Shown here piece by piece: positions 41,848 to 51,633 of a DNA stretch of 64,000 bases. How positions within the stretch are numbered: the first letter of the stretch is position 1; every line of letters starts with the position of its first letter. Made by a program: the position numbers and the translations under genes. A model generated the notes under the pieces. The model ran no database searches, was not told the DNA's origin, and saw only the letters and a list, made by a program, of their open reading frames with translations. This DNA is from Polaribacter atrinae (GTDB lineage Bacteria > Bacteroidota > Bacteroidia > Flavobacteriales > Flavobacteriaceae), in contig NZ_CP150660.1 in assembly GCF_038023995.1 (NCBI RefSeq), forward strand, positions 3,346,501 through 3,410,500. The letters are read 5' to 3'.

Positions 41848-43200
41848 ATGAAAATTCATTTTATTGCTATTGGCGGAAGTGCCATGCACAACTTAGCAAT
41901 TGCTTTATACCAAAAAGGATACCAAGTTTCTGGATCCGATGATACAATTCACAATCCTTCTAAATCTCGATTAGAAAAATATGGGTTATTGCCAGAAGTA
42001 TTTGGCTGGTTTCCAGAGGAAATAACATCAGAATTAGATGTTGTCATTTTGGGAATGCATGCTAAAAAAGACAATCCAGAATTATTAAAAGCGCAAGAAT
42101 TAGGATTAAAAATTTATTCTTACCCTGAGTTTTTATATGAGCAATCTAAGGATAAAACACGAGTTGTAATTGGTGGTTCTCATGGAAAAACAACCATAAC
42201 TTCTATGATTTTACATGTGTTGAACTATCATGAAAAAGAAGTAGATTATATGGTAGGTGCACAATTAGACGGTTTTGAAACCATGGTGCATTTAACGGAA
42301 GAAAATGATTTTATTGTTTTAGAAGGTGATGAATATTTGAGTTCGCCAATAGATATGAGACCTAAATTTCATTTATACAAACCAAATATTGCCCTATTAA
42401 GTGGTATTGCTTGGGACCATATTAATGTTTTTCCAACATTTGAAGGTTATGTAGAGCAGTTTAAAATCTTTACAGACTCTATGGTAAACGGAGGAAGTAT
42501 GGTGTATAATGAGGAAGATGAAATTGTAAAAGATGTTGTAGAATCATCAGAAAATCATATTAAGAAATATCCGTATACTACACCAGGACACTTTATAGAA
42601 AACGGAATTACCTATTTACAAACATCAGAAGGAGATTTGCCTTTAGAAGTTTTTGGAAAACACAATCTTCAGAATTTAGCAGGAGCAAAGTGGATTTGTC
42701 AGCACATGGGAGTTGATGAAGATGATTTCTATGAGGCAATTGCTAGTTTTGCAGGTGCAAGTAAGCGTTTAGAGAAAATTGTAGAAACTCCATCAACAGT
42801 AATTTTTAAAGATTTTGCACATTCGCCAAGTAAAGTAGCAGCAACTACAAAAGCGGTAAAAGAGCAATATTCTGAAAGAACAGTTTTGGCTTGTTTAGAA
42901 TTACATACATATTCTAGTTTGAATGCTGAGTTTTTAGCAGAATATAAAGGAGCATTAGACGCTGCTGATAAAGCGGTTGTTTTTTACTCTCCCGATGCCG
43001 TAAAAATTAAACAATTAGAAGCGGTTACTGCACAACAAATTGCAGAGGCTTTTGAAAGAGAAGATTTAGTTATTTATACAAATCCAGATGAATTTAAAGC
43101 ATTTTTATTCAGCCAAAATTTAGAGAAATCGGCAGTGGTTTTAATGAGTTCTGGTAATTATGGTGGTTTAGATTTTGATGAAGTTAAAGGTTTGGTTTAG
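41848..43200 (+). CDS. mpl: Mur ligase family murein peptide ligase (Mpl-like)
   Basis: 450 residues from ATG 41848, where the Rossmann start MKIHFIAIGGSAMHNLAIAL begins. The ATP loop is GGSH112-GKTT. VILGMHAKKDNPELLKAQEL and GIAWDHINVFPTFEGY are typical of Mpl/MurC-type enzymes. Mpl links recovered L-Ala-D-Glu-meso-DAP tripeptide to UDP-MurNAc in the cytosol for cell-wall recycling. The C-terminal domain DFAHSPSKVAATTKAVKE is intact. MurC is the main alternative, but GGSAMHNLA in place of the MurC GIGGIGMS is the Mpl form. The end overlaps the convergent nucleotidyltransferase gene by 17 bp. Confidence 0.85.
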   Translation: MKIHFIAIGGSAMHNLAIALYQKGYQVSGSDDTIHNPSKSRLEKYGLLPEVFGWFPEEITSELDVVILGMHAKKDNPELLKAQELGLKIYSYPEFLYEQSKDKTRVVIGGSHGKTTITSMILHVLNYHEKEVDYMVGAQLDGFETMVHLTEENDFIVLEGDEYLSSPIDMRPKFHLYKPNIALLSGIAWDHINVFPTFEGYVEQFKIFTDSMVNGGSMVYNEEDEIVKDVVESSENHIKKYPYTTPGHFIENGITYLQTSEGDLPLEVFGKHNLQNLAGAKWICQHMGVDEDDFYEAIASFAGASKRLEKIVETPSTVIFKDFAHSPSKVAATTKAVKEQYSERTVLACLELHTYSSLNAEFLAEYKGALDAADKAVVFYSPDAVKIKQLEAVTAQQIAEAFEREDLVIYTNPDEFKAFLFSQNLEKSAVVLMSSGNYGGLDFDEVKGLV

Positions 43201-44296
43201 TTTTTTTTAGCCCCAGTTGAATTAATTTTTCTTGTTGCCAATTTTTGTCTGTAGTTCGTTTAATTAACCAGTTTCTATACGTTTTTTCAAAAATAGATTT
43301 AGAAATAATACTAAATCTCTTTTTTATAAAAAGTATATTTTTTGTTTTTTTATAACGTTTGTTTCTTAAATTATTATCGTTTAATTGTTCATTAAAAGTA
43401 ATTAGATATTTTTCTATTTCTTTTGTGTAATTATATTGTAAAGAATCTGGTTTATTAAAAACTTCAAAACAACAGGCATAAAAACAATTTAAAGGGGGTT
43501 TTAATTTTTGAAATTTATCAAAACCTTTATTTGAATTTATTTTTTTAGAGAGTAAAAAAACATCGTAAGCGTTTCTTAAAGAAATATTTTTGTAATGAAA
43601 TCCATCATCATTTATTTGAGTAGCAATAATTGATAAAGCTAATTGATTTTTAAAACTAATTACATTTACTTTATTTATTATTTGTGAATCTTTTTTTACG
43701 ATATTATAATTAAATTCACCAGCATATTTTTCAATCAATAATTCTTTATGAATTTCTATAGCAGCAATCTTATTTAACCTTTGTAATCTAGGGTGGTGTT
43801 TAAATTGAGGGAAATCGTATGTAGTTTTATGTACTTTAGAATATTCATTATTTGCTAATAATTTGATTGCTTTTGGATATTCTTCTTCTGAGAAAATAAA
43901 ATCGATATCACCAACCATTCTCTCTCCAATATCTTCATACAAACCTTCTAGTAGATTTCCTGTTCCTTTTAAGAAAATAGGTGTAATGTTATTTTTTAAA
44001 AGAAGTTCGTTGATTTCTTTAGCTTGATCAATAATTTCTTGGTTTCTTTCTCTATTTAAATCCGTAATGTGAATCATATAATTCACCAATTCTTCGGGTA
44101 AATAATGCAGAAAATTCGCTTTTTTTAGATTGCAATATAAAGCTGGGAAAACAAAATGCCCAGTACTTACTTTTACAATAGCATCCCAATCTATATTACC
44201 TAATTTTAATTCTGCTTCGATTAAAACTTTATTTTTTTCTTCGTGATTAATCGTTAAACTTTTAGCAATAAAAAAGAGCGTTTCTTTATAAGTCAT
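43184..44296 (-). CDS. Uncharacterised nucleotidyltransferase family protein
   Basis: 370 residues from ATG 44296. The centre holds PIFLKGTGNLLEGLYEDIGE followed by RMVGDIDFIF, the G-[ST/N]..DxD nucleotidyltransferase core of the NTP_transf_5 (PF14907) type. The C-terminal half is helical and very basic at the end. In other bacteria this family accompanies HPr-kinase-like proteins and PqqD-like domains in peptide or polysaccharide clusters. Here it starts within the last codons of exactly such a gene (overlap 11 bp). No precursor peptide gene was seen. The substrate is unknown. Confidence 0.78.
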   Translation of the reverse strand: MTYKETLFFIAKSLTINHEEKNKVLIEAELKLGNIDWDAIVKVSTGHFVFPALYCNLKKANFLHYLPEELVNYMIHITDLNRERNQEIIDQAKEINELLLKNNITPIFLKGTGNLLEGLYEDIGERMVGDIDFIFSEEEYPKAIKLLANNEYSKVHKTTYDFPQFKHHPRLQRLNKIAAIEIHKELLIEKYAGEFNYNIVKKDSQIINKVNVISFKNQLALSIIATQINDDGFHYKNISLRNAYDVFLLSKKINSNKGFDKFQKLKPPLNCFYACCFEVFNKPDSLQYNYTKEIEKYLITFNEQLNDNNLRNKRYKKTKNILFIKKRFSIISKSIFEKTYRNWLIKRTTDKNWQQEKLIQLGLKKTKPNL

Positions 44297-45425
44297 TATT
44301 AAATATTTTAGAAACAGTTGCAATCATTTCTTCATTATTAGAATACGTTAAGCGATAGCAATTTAAAGAACTGAACCAGTCTAAAAATACTTGTGCATTT
44401 TCTAATTTTGGAGATATCCAAGAATCTGGAATTAATTGCTGAAAAGCATCAATTTTAGAAATCTTTTCACAAGATAATTCAGCGTCTTTTTTATACTTAA
44501 TAAAAATCAAATCATTGCAGGGTAAATGGCTAAAATAATTGGTGTTGTTAGGTTTTAAATAGCGTACAATTTTATTTAATCTAGTAAAATTATATTCAGC
44601 TGTGGTTTCTAATTCAGGATAAATGGGAAGTAAGGTTTCTAAGCTGCTTTTTTTTATTGATATAGCTGCAAGAAAACTATACACTTCTCTTTTTTCTATA
44701 TCCATAGGTACAAAGTCATCAGCTAAACAAATAAAACCATTTGCTTGTAATAGCGCTAATGAAGTGCTTTTTCCATTGCCAGAATCTCCTAAAAATAAGA
44801 TTGATTTTTTTTCATTGCTTACCGCTGATGCATGAAAAACGCCCATCCATTGGTTTTCTTCTTTCTGATGAATTTTCTGAATAAATTGCATAGAAAACTT
44901 ACCTTGAAAATAATGGATATCACTACGACTCCAAGCGCCTATCAGTTGTTTATCAACAATAAGAAATATAAATTTATTATTTATAAATACATCAAATTCG
45001 TAATCAAATTTGCTTGTATCACTAACTACTAAGTGTGCAAATTTTGGATGTACAAGAGATAGTTCTTTTTCGCTTAAATAAGAAACTTTAAAAACAACAT
45101 TGTTTACTTTATAATACTTAATAAATTCAAATGATTTTGGCTTTTCAATATCTCTATAATCATTAATTATTTCAGATTCTTTATTGCTATGAGGTGCATA
45201 AATTCTTTTTTCTAAATCGATTATAAAATCTATAGTTCTATCTAAAGGAACTGATAGTTTTTTAGACAATGCTTCGGCAATTTCATTAACAGAAATACCT
45301 TTACTTAATCTTTTTAAAATATCTGCGGTAGTATTTTCTAAAACTAAATATTCATTACTGTTTTCAAACCAAACAATAGTTTTGTCTTCAGCAGTACTAT
45401 ATAAGAAATTTGATTGTTTTTTCAT
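44286..45425 (-). CDS. PqqD-like domain fused to HPr-kinase-like P-loop protein
   Basis: 379 residues. Residues about 10-80 resemble a PqqD-like (RiPP recognition) domain: WFENSNEYLVLENTTADILK, then KGISVNEIAEALSKKL. The C-terminal kinase part has a clear Walker A, G213-DSGNGKST221 in ILFLGDSGNGKSTSLALLQ, followed by LADDFVPMD, the HPr-kinase/phosphorylase-like acidic motif. Related proteins occur in lasso-peptide and surface-polymer clusters. It is translated together with the nucleotidyltransferase. The two form an orphan pair here, between mpl and the trk genes. No modified peptide gene is visible, so its target is open. Confidence 0.75.
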   Translation of the reverse strand: MKKQSNFLYSTAEDKTIVWFENSNEYLVLENTTADILKRLSKGISVNEIAEALSKKLSVPLDRTIDFIIDLEKRIYAPHSNKESEIINDYRDIEKPKSFEFIKYYKVNNVVFKVSYLSEKELSLVHPKFAHLVVSDTSKFDYEFDVFINNKFIFLIVDKQLIGAWSRSDIHYFQGKFSMQFIQKIHQKEENQWMGVFHASAVSNEKKSILFLGDSGNGKSTSLALLQANGFICLADDFVPMDIEKREVYSFLAAISIKKSSLETLLPIYPELETTAEYNFTRLNKIVRYLKPNNTNYFSHLPCNDLIFIKYKKDAELSCEKISKIDAFQQLIPDSWISPKLENAQVFLDWFSSLNCYRLTYSNNEEMIATVSKIFNNDL

Positions 45426-45459
45426 AAATAATAAAAGTAGCTATTTTATTATTTATACA

Positions 45460-45489
45460 AAACAAAAAACGTCTCAAACTTGAGACGTA
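45460..45489 (-). terminator. Terminator downstream of the orphan kinase region and trkH
   Basis: ACGTCTCAA (45469-45477) and TTGAGACGT (45480-45488) form a 9-bp inverted pair. On the minus strand TTTTTTG follows, so it ends transcription of trkA-trkH. Confidence 0.85.
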
Positions 45490-45513
45490 TATTATTAAAA
45501 AATAATTATGGAT

Positions 45514-47016
45514 TTAATTTTTACGCCAAAAGAAAGGAGTAAATAAAATAAGTACTGTAAAAAGTTCTAAACGACCTATAAGCATTAAAAATGAACAAAA
45601 CCATTTGGCAGCATCAGATAAATGCGCATAACTGTCTACGGGACTTACGCTACCAATTGCAGGTCCAATATTTCCTAAAGAAGATGCTGCGGCTCCTAAA
45701 GCAGACATAAAGTCTAAGCCTAAAAGAGTTAGTATTACAGAGGCTAAAATAAAGATGAGCATGTAAATAATAAAAAAGGATAGAATGTTAAATACAATTG
45801 TGGGAGGTATCGACTTTCCGTCTAATCTTACAGGAATAATTGCATTTGGGTGTAAAGCTTTTTTAAATTCTAAAAAGCTGTTTTTAAGCATTACTATATG
45901 TCTTACTATTTTAATACCACCACTTGTAGAGCCTGCAGAACCACCTGTAAAAAACAATGCAAAGAAAATACCTGTTGCAAAGAAATTCCACATAGTAAAA
46001 TCTGCACTTACAAAACCAGTTGTTGTTACCACTGAGATCACCATGAAGAGTGAGTGTCTAATAGCACTTTCTACTTCTCCATAAATCATTGGGTGCTGAA
46101 TGGTTGTTTGTAAATTTGCATCTTGAAAAAAGATGATTATAATAGCTATTAATGCAGAAACGCCTAATATTCCAAAAAAGTAATATTTAAACTCTTCACT
46201 TTCAAAAACTTTACGAACCTTTCCTTTTAAAGCAAAATAAGTAATTACAAAGTTGGTCCCTGCCACAAACATAAAAAAGATAATAATATATTGTACCAGT
46301 GGAAGGTTGTTATAGAAAGCTACACTACTATTTTTTGTAGAAAAACCACCCGTACTCATGGTTGCCATTGCATGGTTAATAGCATCAAACCAAGTCATAC
46401 CAGCAACTTTTAATAAAAAGAATTGAGCAAACGTAAGAGATATATAAATTAAATACAATCGTTTTGCTGTATCTGTAATTCTAGGGTGTAATTTATCTGC
46501 CGATGGTCCTGGAGCTTCTGCCATAAAAAGTTGCATTCCACCAATACCTAAAAGAGGTAAAATAGCAATGGTAAGTACAATTATACCCATTCCACCAATC
46601 CAATGGGTTGCGCTTCTCCAAAATAAAATTCCTTTTGGCATGGACTCTATATCTATTAAGATGGAAGAACCCGTGGTGGAATAGCCAGATATGGTTTCAA
46701 AAAAAGCATCTGCAACACTTGGTATTGTGCCAGAAAATAAATAAGGTAACATTCCTGTTATAGAAAGGATTAACCAACCTAAAGTAACAATTAAATATCC
46801 GTCTTTCTTTTTTATATTAGTGCTTTTAGGTTTGTTTAGAAAATAAAGTAAAAGTCCAATAATTACAGTTACAATTCCTGCATTTAGAATTCCCCACTTA
46901 GCATCTTCTTTGTGGTACACACTAAAAGGATAGGCGATAAACATAAAGAATCCGTTTAGGATTGCGGTAATACCTAAAAAACGAAATATTATTTTACTGT
47001 TTAATGTGCTCGTCAT
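45514..47016 (-). CDS. trkH: Trk potassium uptake channel subunit TrkH
   Basis: 500 residues with the four-repeat membrane layout of Trk/Ktr channels. The pore (selectivity) loops are seen at DAFFETISGYSTTGSS, MATMSTGGFSTKNS, VISVVTTTGFVSADF and GAAASSLGNIGPAIG. Each repeat carries the Thr/Ser-Gly that lines the filter. It imports potassium across the inner membrane with TrkA as the regulatory partner. The gene starts 2 bp after the trkA stop. The first 35 residues include a membrane helix (FLGITAILNGFFMFIAYPFS). Complete and probably functional. Confidence 0.95.
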   Translation of the reverse strand: MTSTLNSKIIFRFLGITAILNGFFMFIAYPFSVYHKEDAKWGILNAGIVTVIIGLLLYFLNKPKSTNIKKKDGYLIVTLGWLILSITGMLPYLFSGTIPSVADAFFETISGYSTTGSSILIDIESMPKGILFWRSATHWIGGMGIIVLTIAILPLLGIGGMQLFMAEAPGPSADKLHPRITDTAKRLYLIYISLTFAQFFLLKVAGMTWFDAINHAMATMSTGGFSTKNSSVAFYNNLPLVQYIIIFFMFVAGTNFVITYFALKGKVRKVFESEEFKYYFFGILGVSALIAIIIIFFQDANLQTTIQHPMIYGEVESAIRHSLFMVISVVTTTGFVSADFTMWNFFATGIFFALFFTGGSAGSTSGGIKIVRHIVMLKNSFLEFKKALHPNAIIPVRLDGKSIPPTIVFNILSFFIIYMLIFILASVILTLLGLDFMSALGAAASSLGNIGPAIGSVSPVDSYAHLSDAAKWFCSFLMLIGRLELFTVLILFTPFFWRKN

Positions 47017-47018
47017 AT

Positions 47019-48365
47019 TTATTTAAATAAACGTTCTACAGCACTTATAGCTTCTGGTAAACAGAATACAATTACTTTGTCTCCCGTTTTAATTTGTACA
47101 TTTCCGTGAGGCATAATTGCTTTTTTATCTCTAATAATACCTCCAAAAATAGCTTCTCTAGGAACGCGAAGATCTTTAATAGGATATTCTGAGACTTTAG
47201 CACCTTCTTTAACTTCAAATTCAAAAACTTCTGCATCTACGTTATGTAAATTGGCTAGGTCTAAAATTTCACCTTTTCTAATATGTCTAAAAATATTACT
47301 TGCAGCAAGCAATTTTTTATTTATTAAAGATTGAATTCCAATAGTTTGAGAAATATCAATATAATCCATATTTTCAACCAAGGCAACCGTTTTTTTAACA
47401 CCTTTAGATTTTGCAACCAAACAAGACATAATGTTGGTTTCAGAATTTCCTGTAACTGCAATAAAAGCGTCTGTTTCTCTAATGTTTTCTTCTTCTAACA
47501 GTTCTAAATCTCTACCATCACCATTAATAACCAAAGTATCATTTAGCACTTCTGCTAGAAACTCTGCTTTATCTTTTTTCTTTTCTATAAGTTTTACTCT
47601 AAAATTATCTTTACAAAGTTTTCTTGCAGTTTTTTCTCCAATACTACCACCACCAAGAATCATAACATTTTTAATATGCATTCGTTTTTTACCAGTAATA
47701 GGGTAAAGGTCGCTCATACTATAATTCGGTACACAAAAATAAACTTGGTCTCCTATTTCATAAACAATATCTCCTCTAGGAATAATAGTTTGAGATTCAC
47801 CTTGCCTCTTTATAGCAATTGTAATAAAATCTACATCCGAAAACTTTTGTTTTGCATCTTTTACAGATAAATCTACAATGGGAGATTTATAAGTTAATGG
47901 CGTACCTAATACATTAAAAATACCGCTTTCAAATGCTACAGTATCATTAAATGAAGATTGATTTAACAACATTTTTATTTCATTAGCCGCTAATTCTTGC
48001 GGCGAAATCATAAAGTCTAAACCAAATTTTGTAAAATCTACCTCACAATTATTTAGAAACTCAGGATTGTCTATTCTTGCAATTGTTTTTTTAACACCTA
48101 AAGATTTTCCAATAACAGAAATTGTAAAATTAGTGTTTTGGCTATCGGTAACTGCTATTAATAAATCTGCAGAATCAATTCCTATTTCTTTTAATAACTT
48201 TATTGAGGTAGCGTCTCCTTTTTTAGTAATTACATCTAAATGACTATTTAGATAATCTAATTTTTCACCATCAAAGTCTATAATGTAGGTGTCTTGAGAT
48301 TCGTAAGAAAGAAGTTTAGCCAAGTGAAAACCAACGTCTCCAGCACCAGCTATAATAATTTTCAT
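47019..48365 (-). CDS. trkA: Trk system regulatory subunit TrkA
   Basis: 448 residues with two repeats of an RCK nucleotide-binding domain, each beginning with a Rossmann turn: MKIIIAGAGDVGFHLAKLLS at the start and NVMILGGGSIGEKTARKLC at about residue 230. Each is followed by a TrkA_C domain (about 140-220 and 365-448). It binds NAD(H) or ATP at the cytoplasmic face and gates TrkH. A TATCTTTG promoter box lies 23 bp upstream of the ATG, and trkH follows in the same operon. Confidence 0.95.
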   Translation of the reverse strand: MKIIIAGAGDVGFHLAKLLSYESQDTYIIDFDGEKLDYLNSHLDVITKKGDATSIKLLKEIGIDSADLLIAVTDSQNTNFTISVIGKSLGVKKTIARIDNPEFLNNCEVDFTKFGLDFMISPQELAANEIKMLLNQSSFNDTVAFESGIFNVLGTPLTYKSPIVDLSVKDAKQKFSDVDFITIAIKRQGESQTIIPRGDIVYEIGDQVYFCVPNYSMSDLYPITGKKRMHIKNVMILGGGSIGEKTARKLCKDNFRVKLIEKKKDKAEFLAEVLNDTLVINGDGRDLELLEEENIRETDAFIAVTGNSETNIMSCLVAKSKGVKKTVALVENMDYIDISQTIGIQSLINKKLLAASNIFRHIRKGEILDLANLHNVDAEVFEFEVKEGAKVSEYPIKDLRVPREAIFGGIIRDKKAIMPHGNVQIKTGDKVIVFCLPEAISAVERLFK

Positions 48366-48388
48366 AATTTAAAAGTAGTATGTATTGG

Positions 48389-48396
48389 CAAAGATA
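48389..48396 (-). promoter_or_regulatory. trkA-trkH promoter -7 box
   Basis: TATCTTTG on the minus strand, a match to TAnnTTTG, 23 bp before the ATG of trkA. Confidence 0.6.
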
Positions 48397-48515
48397 TAAA
48401 GAGTTTTCATGGAAAAGAGAAATAAAAGGAGTTTTTCAAATTTTATGATAATTATCTTATTTTTTAGAAAATATCTTTTTTAGATTTACTGCTACAATTT
48501 AAAATAATACCATTC

Positions 48516-50780
48516 GTGCAATTAAAGAACTCACGCTTATCCGTTTTTTTTTTAATAAACTCACTTTTAGTTTTTATTCTTTTTATCCTTTTTTTTATCT
48601 CTTGTGATAAAAAAGATGAATATAAGGCAGTTATAGATGATAGCAGTGTTTTTCTTTCGGGAAAAATGATTCCAGATGATCATTTTTTAGGAGATCAAAA
48701 ATGTAAAGAATGTCATCAAGATCAGTTTAAAAAATGGGAAGGCTCACATCATGATAAAGCCATGGACCTTGCAGACAGTATTTCTATTTTAGGTGATTTT
48801 AATGATCAAACATTTACAAGTCAAGGGGTAACTTCTCATTTTTATAAAAAAGGTAAAGATTTTTATGTAAATACAGATGGACCAGATGGCAAAAACCACG
48901 ATTATAAAATAATATACACTTTTGGTATTACTCCTTTACAGCAATATATTGTTCAATTTCCAGATGGTCATTACCAATGTTTAAGAACTGCTTGGGATTC
49001 TGTAGAACATAAATGGTTCGATTTATATCCAGATTTTAAAGTAGTACATTCCGAATGGTTGCATTGGTCTAGAGGTGGTTTAAATTGGAATAATATGTGT
49101 TCGGACTGTCATTCTACCAATGTTCGAAAAAATTATGATGAGAAAACACATAGTTATAATACCGAATTTGCAATTATTAATGTGAATTGTGAAGCATGTC
49201 ATGGTCCTGGTAAAGAACATGTTGCTGATGTAGATAAACTAGGTGAAGATTATATGGATAGTGGTACTTTTCAAATGACAATCGAAACAGGTCCCAAAGA
49301 GTTGGTAGATCAATGTGCACGTTGCCACATGAGAAGAGAACAGTTTTCTGAATTTTTTAATTTTGAAGGAACGATGTTAGATCACTATTATCCACAATTA
49401 TTAGAAGCACCGTTATATCAAGCAGACGGACAAATTTTAGATGAAGATTATGTATATGGTTCGTTTACGCAGAGTAAAATGTATCAAAATGATGTAACTT
49501 GTACAGACTGCCATGATGCACATTCTTTAAAACTAAAGTTTGATGGTAATAAACTGTGTGCCCAATGTCATGTTCCAGAAAAATATGATACTCCTACACA
49601 TCATTTTCACGAACAAAATACCGATGGAGCAAAATGTATTAATTGCCACATGACAGGAAGATTTTATATGGGAAATGACTTTAGAAGAGATCATAGTTTT
49701 AGAGTACCAAGACCAGATTTAAGTGTAAAATATGGAAATCCAAACGCTTGTTCTGGTTGTCATACAGATAAAGATGATGTTTGGGCGGCAGAAAATTTCA
49801 CAAAATTATTTGGAGAGGTAGATTCTATTCATTATTCAGAAAAATTGGCTCCAGGAATAACAATGCAACCTAATGGACATGAGGGATTAATAGAATTGAT
49901 GCACGACAAACATCAACCAGAAATAGTGAGAGCATCTGCAACAAAAGTATTGTCTAATTACAATGCACAGAATTTTGTACAAGATTATATTACACTTTTA
50001 AATGATGAATCTGCTTTGGTTAGAGGGGCAAGTGTAGATGTTTTAAGTGGCATAAATACCACAGATTATAATGCTTATTTTTTGCCGTTACTAGAAGATC
50101 CTAAGAGAAGTGTTAGAGTAAAAGCTTTTTATGGTTTAGGCGGTTTGGCAGAAGCAGAAGTACCTGAAGTTTATAAAGAAAGTTATCAAAAAGTAAAAAA
50201 GGAATTTTGGTTGCATTTAGATACGAATGCAGATTTTGTTGGAATAAGAATGAAAAAAGGAGATTACTTTTTAAAACAAGGAAATTTAGAAAAAGCCATT
50301 GAATATTTTGAAACTGCCCAAGCTATAGATGTTCTTAACAATCAAATTAGAATAAATTTAGCAACATTGTATTATAATATAAATGATTATAAAAAAGCCG
50401 AAGAAGCTTTTAAAACCGTAATTGAACAAGAGCCCGAATATGGACCTGTTTATTATTCTCTTGCACTAATGTATGCCGAGTTAAATAGAGAAGATGAGGC
50501 AATTGAGCAACTTAAAATAGCTATGGTTAAAATGCCAGACAATATTCGTGTTTATTATAATTTAGGTTTGCTATATGATAAAAAACAAGACTTTAAAAAT
50601 GGAGAAAAAGCATTGGTTTCTGGGCTTAAGGTTGATGCAACAAATGAAGGTTTATTGTATGCGCTGGCTTATTTATATTCTAAATCTGATCAAAAAGTAA
50701 AAGCGAAAAACATTGTGCAAAGATTAATTGATTTATACCCAAACAACCAACAATATAGAAACTTTCTAAATCAACTGTAA
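48516..50780 (+). CDS. Eight-heme c-type cytochrome lipoprotein with HEAT and TPR repeats
   Basis: 754 residues, start GTG 48516. The signal has a lipobox ending FFISC (Cys30). Eight CxxCH heme sites occur: CKECH (from C63), CSDCH, CEACH, CARCH, CTDCH, CAQCH, CINCH and CSGCH, as in the cytochrome c554-like family. Residues about 435-520 look like HEAT repeats (EIVRASATKVLSNY). Residues about 580-750 are TPR repeats (KAIEYFETAQAIDVLNNQIR). A nitrogen- or sulfur-oxide reductase partner, or electron transfer between periplasm and outer membrane, is plausible. No catalytic partner gene is next to it. The start is chosen because no ATG precedes the hydrophobic core. Confidence 0.88.
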   Translation: MQLKNSRLSVFFLINSLLVFILFILFFISCDKKDEYKAVIDDSSVFLSGKMIPDDHFLGDQKCKECHQDQFKKWEGSHHDKAMDLADSISILGDFNDQTFTSQGVTSHFYKKGKDFYVNTDGPDGKNHDYKIIYTFGITPLQQYIVQFPDGHYQCLRTAWDSVEHKWFDLYPDFKVVHSEWLHWSRGGLNWNNMCSDCHSTNVRKNYDEKTHSYNTEFAIINVNCEACHGPGKEHVADVDKLGEDYMDSGTFQMTIETGPKELVDQCARCHMRREQFSEFFNFEGTMLDHYYPQLLEAPLYQADGQILDEDYVYGSFTQSKMYQNDVTCTDCHDAHSLKLKFDGNKLCAQCHVPEKYDTPTHHFHEQNTDGAKCINCHMTGRFYMGNDFRRDHSFRVPRPDLSVKYGNPNACSGCHTDKDDVWAAENFTKLFGEVDSIHYSEKLAPGITMQPNGHEGLIELMHDKHQPEIVRASATKVLSNYNAQNFVQDYITLLNDESALVRGASVDVLSGINTTDYNAYFLPLLEDPKRSVRVKAFYGLGGLAEAEVPEVYKESYQKVKKEFWLHLDTNADFVGIRMKKGDYFLKQGNLEKAIEYFETAQAIDVLNNQIRINLATLYYNINDYKKAEEAFKTVIEQEPEYGPVYYSLALMYAELNREDEAIEQLKIAMVKMPDNIRVYYNLGLLYDKKQDFKNGEKALVSGLKVDATNEGLLYALAYLYSKSDQKVKAKNIVQRLIDLYPNNQQYRNFLNQL

Positions 50781-50880
50781 TTTTTTCTTACGGATAATGT
50801 CTGTACAAGTTTCTATTTAGCATATTTAATAAGTCTTAAAATAGTTAATTTTCATTTTTGTATTTTTATGAAAAAAGAAA

Positions 50881-51567
50881 ATGGAAAAGTTAACTATTAA
50901 ATCTTGGGCTTTAGATGATAGGCCAAGAGAAAAGTTGTTGGCAAAAGGAAAAACGGCACTTTCTGATGCCGAATTAATTGCAATTCTTATTGGGTCTGGT
51001 AACAGGCAAGAAAGTGCTGTAGCGCTATCTAAAAGAATTTTACAGGATGTAGATGGAAACATAAATGAGCTTGCAAAACTATCCGTAGAAAAATTAACAA
51101 CCTTTAAAGGTATTGGAGAAGCAAAAGCAATTGCTATTATTACCGCCTTAGAAATAGGGAAAAGACGACAATTAGAGATAGCTTTAGAAAAACCAAAAAT
51201 TACGAGTAGTAAAGATGGTTTTAATTTAATGCAACCTGTTATTGGTGATTTAGAGCACGAAGAATTTTGGGTATTATTTTTAAATAATTCTAACAAAGTT
51301 TTAGCAAAAAGTCAGATAAGTAAAGGCGGTTTAACTGCCACAGTTGTAGATGTTAGGTTGTTGTTTAAAAGGGCTTTAGAATTGGCATCTGTGGCAATGA
51401 TTGTATGCCATAATCACCCTTCTGGAAAATTACAACCTAGTAATGCAGACAAACAACTTACTCAAAAAATTAAAGAAGCAGGAAACACTTTAGATATAAA
51501 GCTGCTAGATCATTTGATAATTACCGAAAAAGCGTATTTTAGCTTTGCAGATGAAGGACACTTATAG
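50881..51567 (+). CDS. radC: RadC family JAB/MPN protein
   Basis: 228 residues. The N-terminal helix-hairpin-helix part (about 1-90, LAKLSVEKLTTFKGIGEAKA) precedes the JAMM metalloprotease-like domain with H177-N-H179-PSGKLQPSNAD. The family was named for a supposed repair role that was later put in doubt; the true reaction is unknown. It is a chromosomal house-keeping copy of normal length. It starts after a 100-bp gap and has no evident partner. Confidence 0.92.
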   Translation: MEKLTIKSWALDDRPREKLLAKGKTALSDAELIAILIGSGNRQESAVALSKRILQDVDGNINELAKLSVEKLTTFKGIGEAKAIAIITALEIGKRRQLEIALEKPKITSSKDGFNLMQPVIGDLEHEEFWVLFLNNSNKVLAKSQISKGGLTATVVDVRLLFKRALELASVAMIVCHNHPSGKLQPSNADKQLTQKIKEAGNTLDIKLLDHLIITEKAYFSFADEGHL

Positions 51568-51633
51568 TCCCCTTTTTTTTCAGTCTGTTGTTCACTGAAT
51601 ACTGCTAACTGAACCCTGCAAACTAAACAAAAA

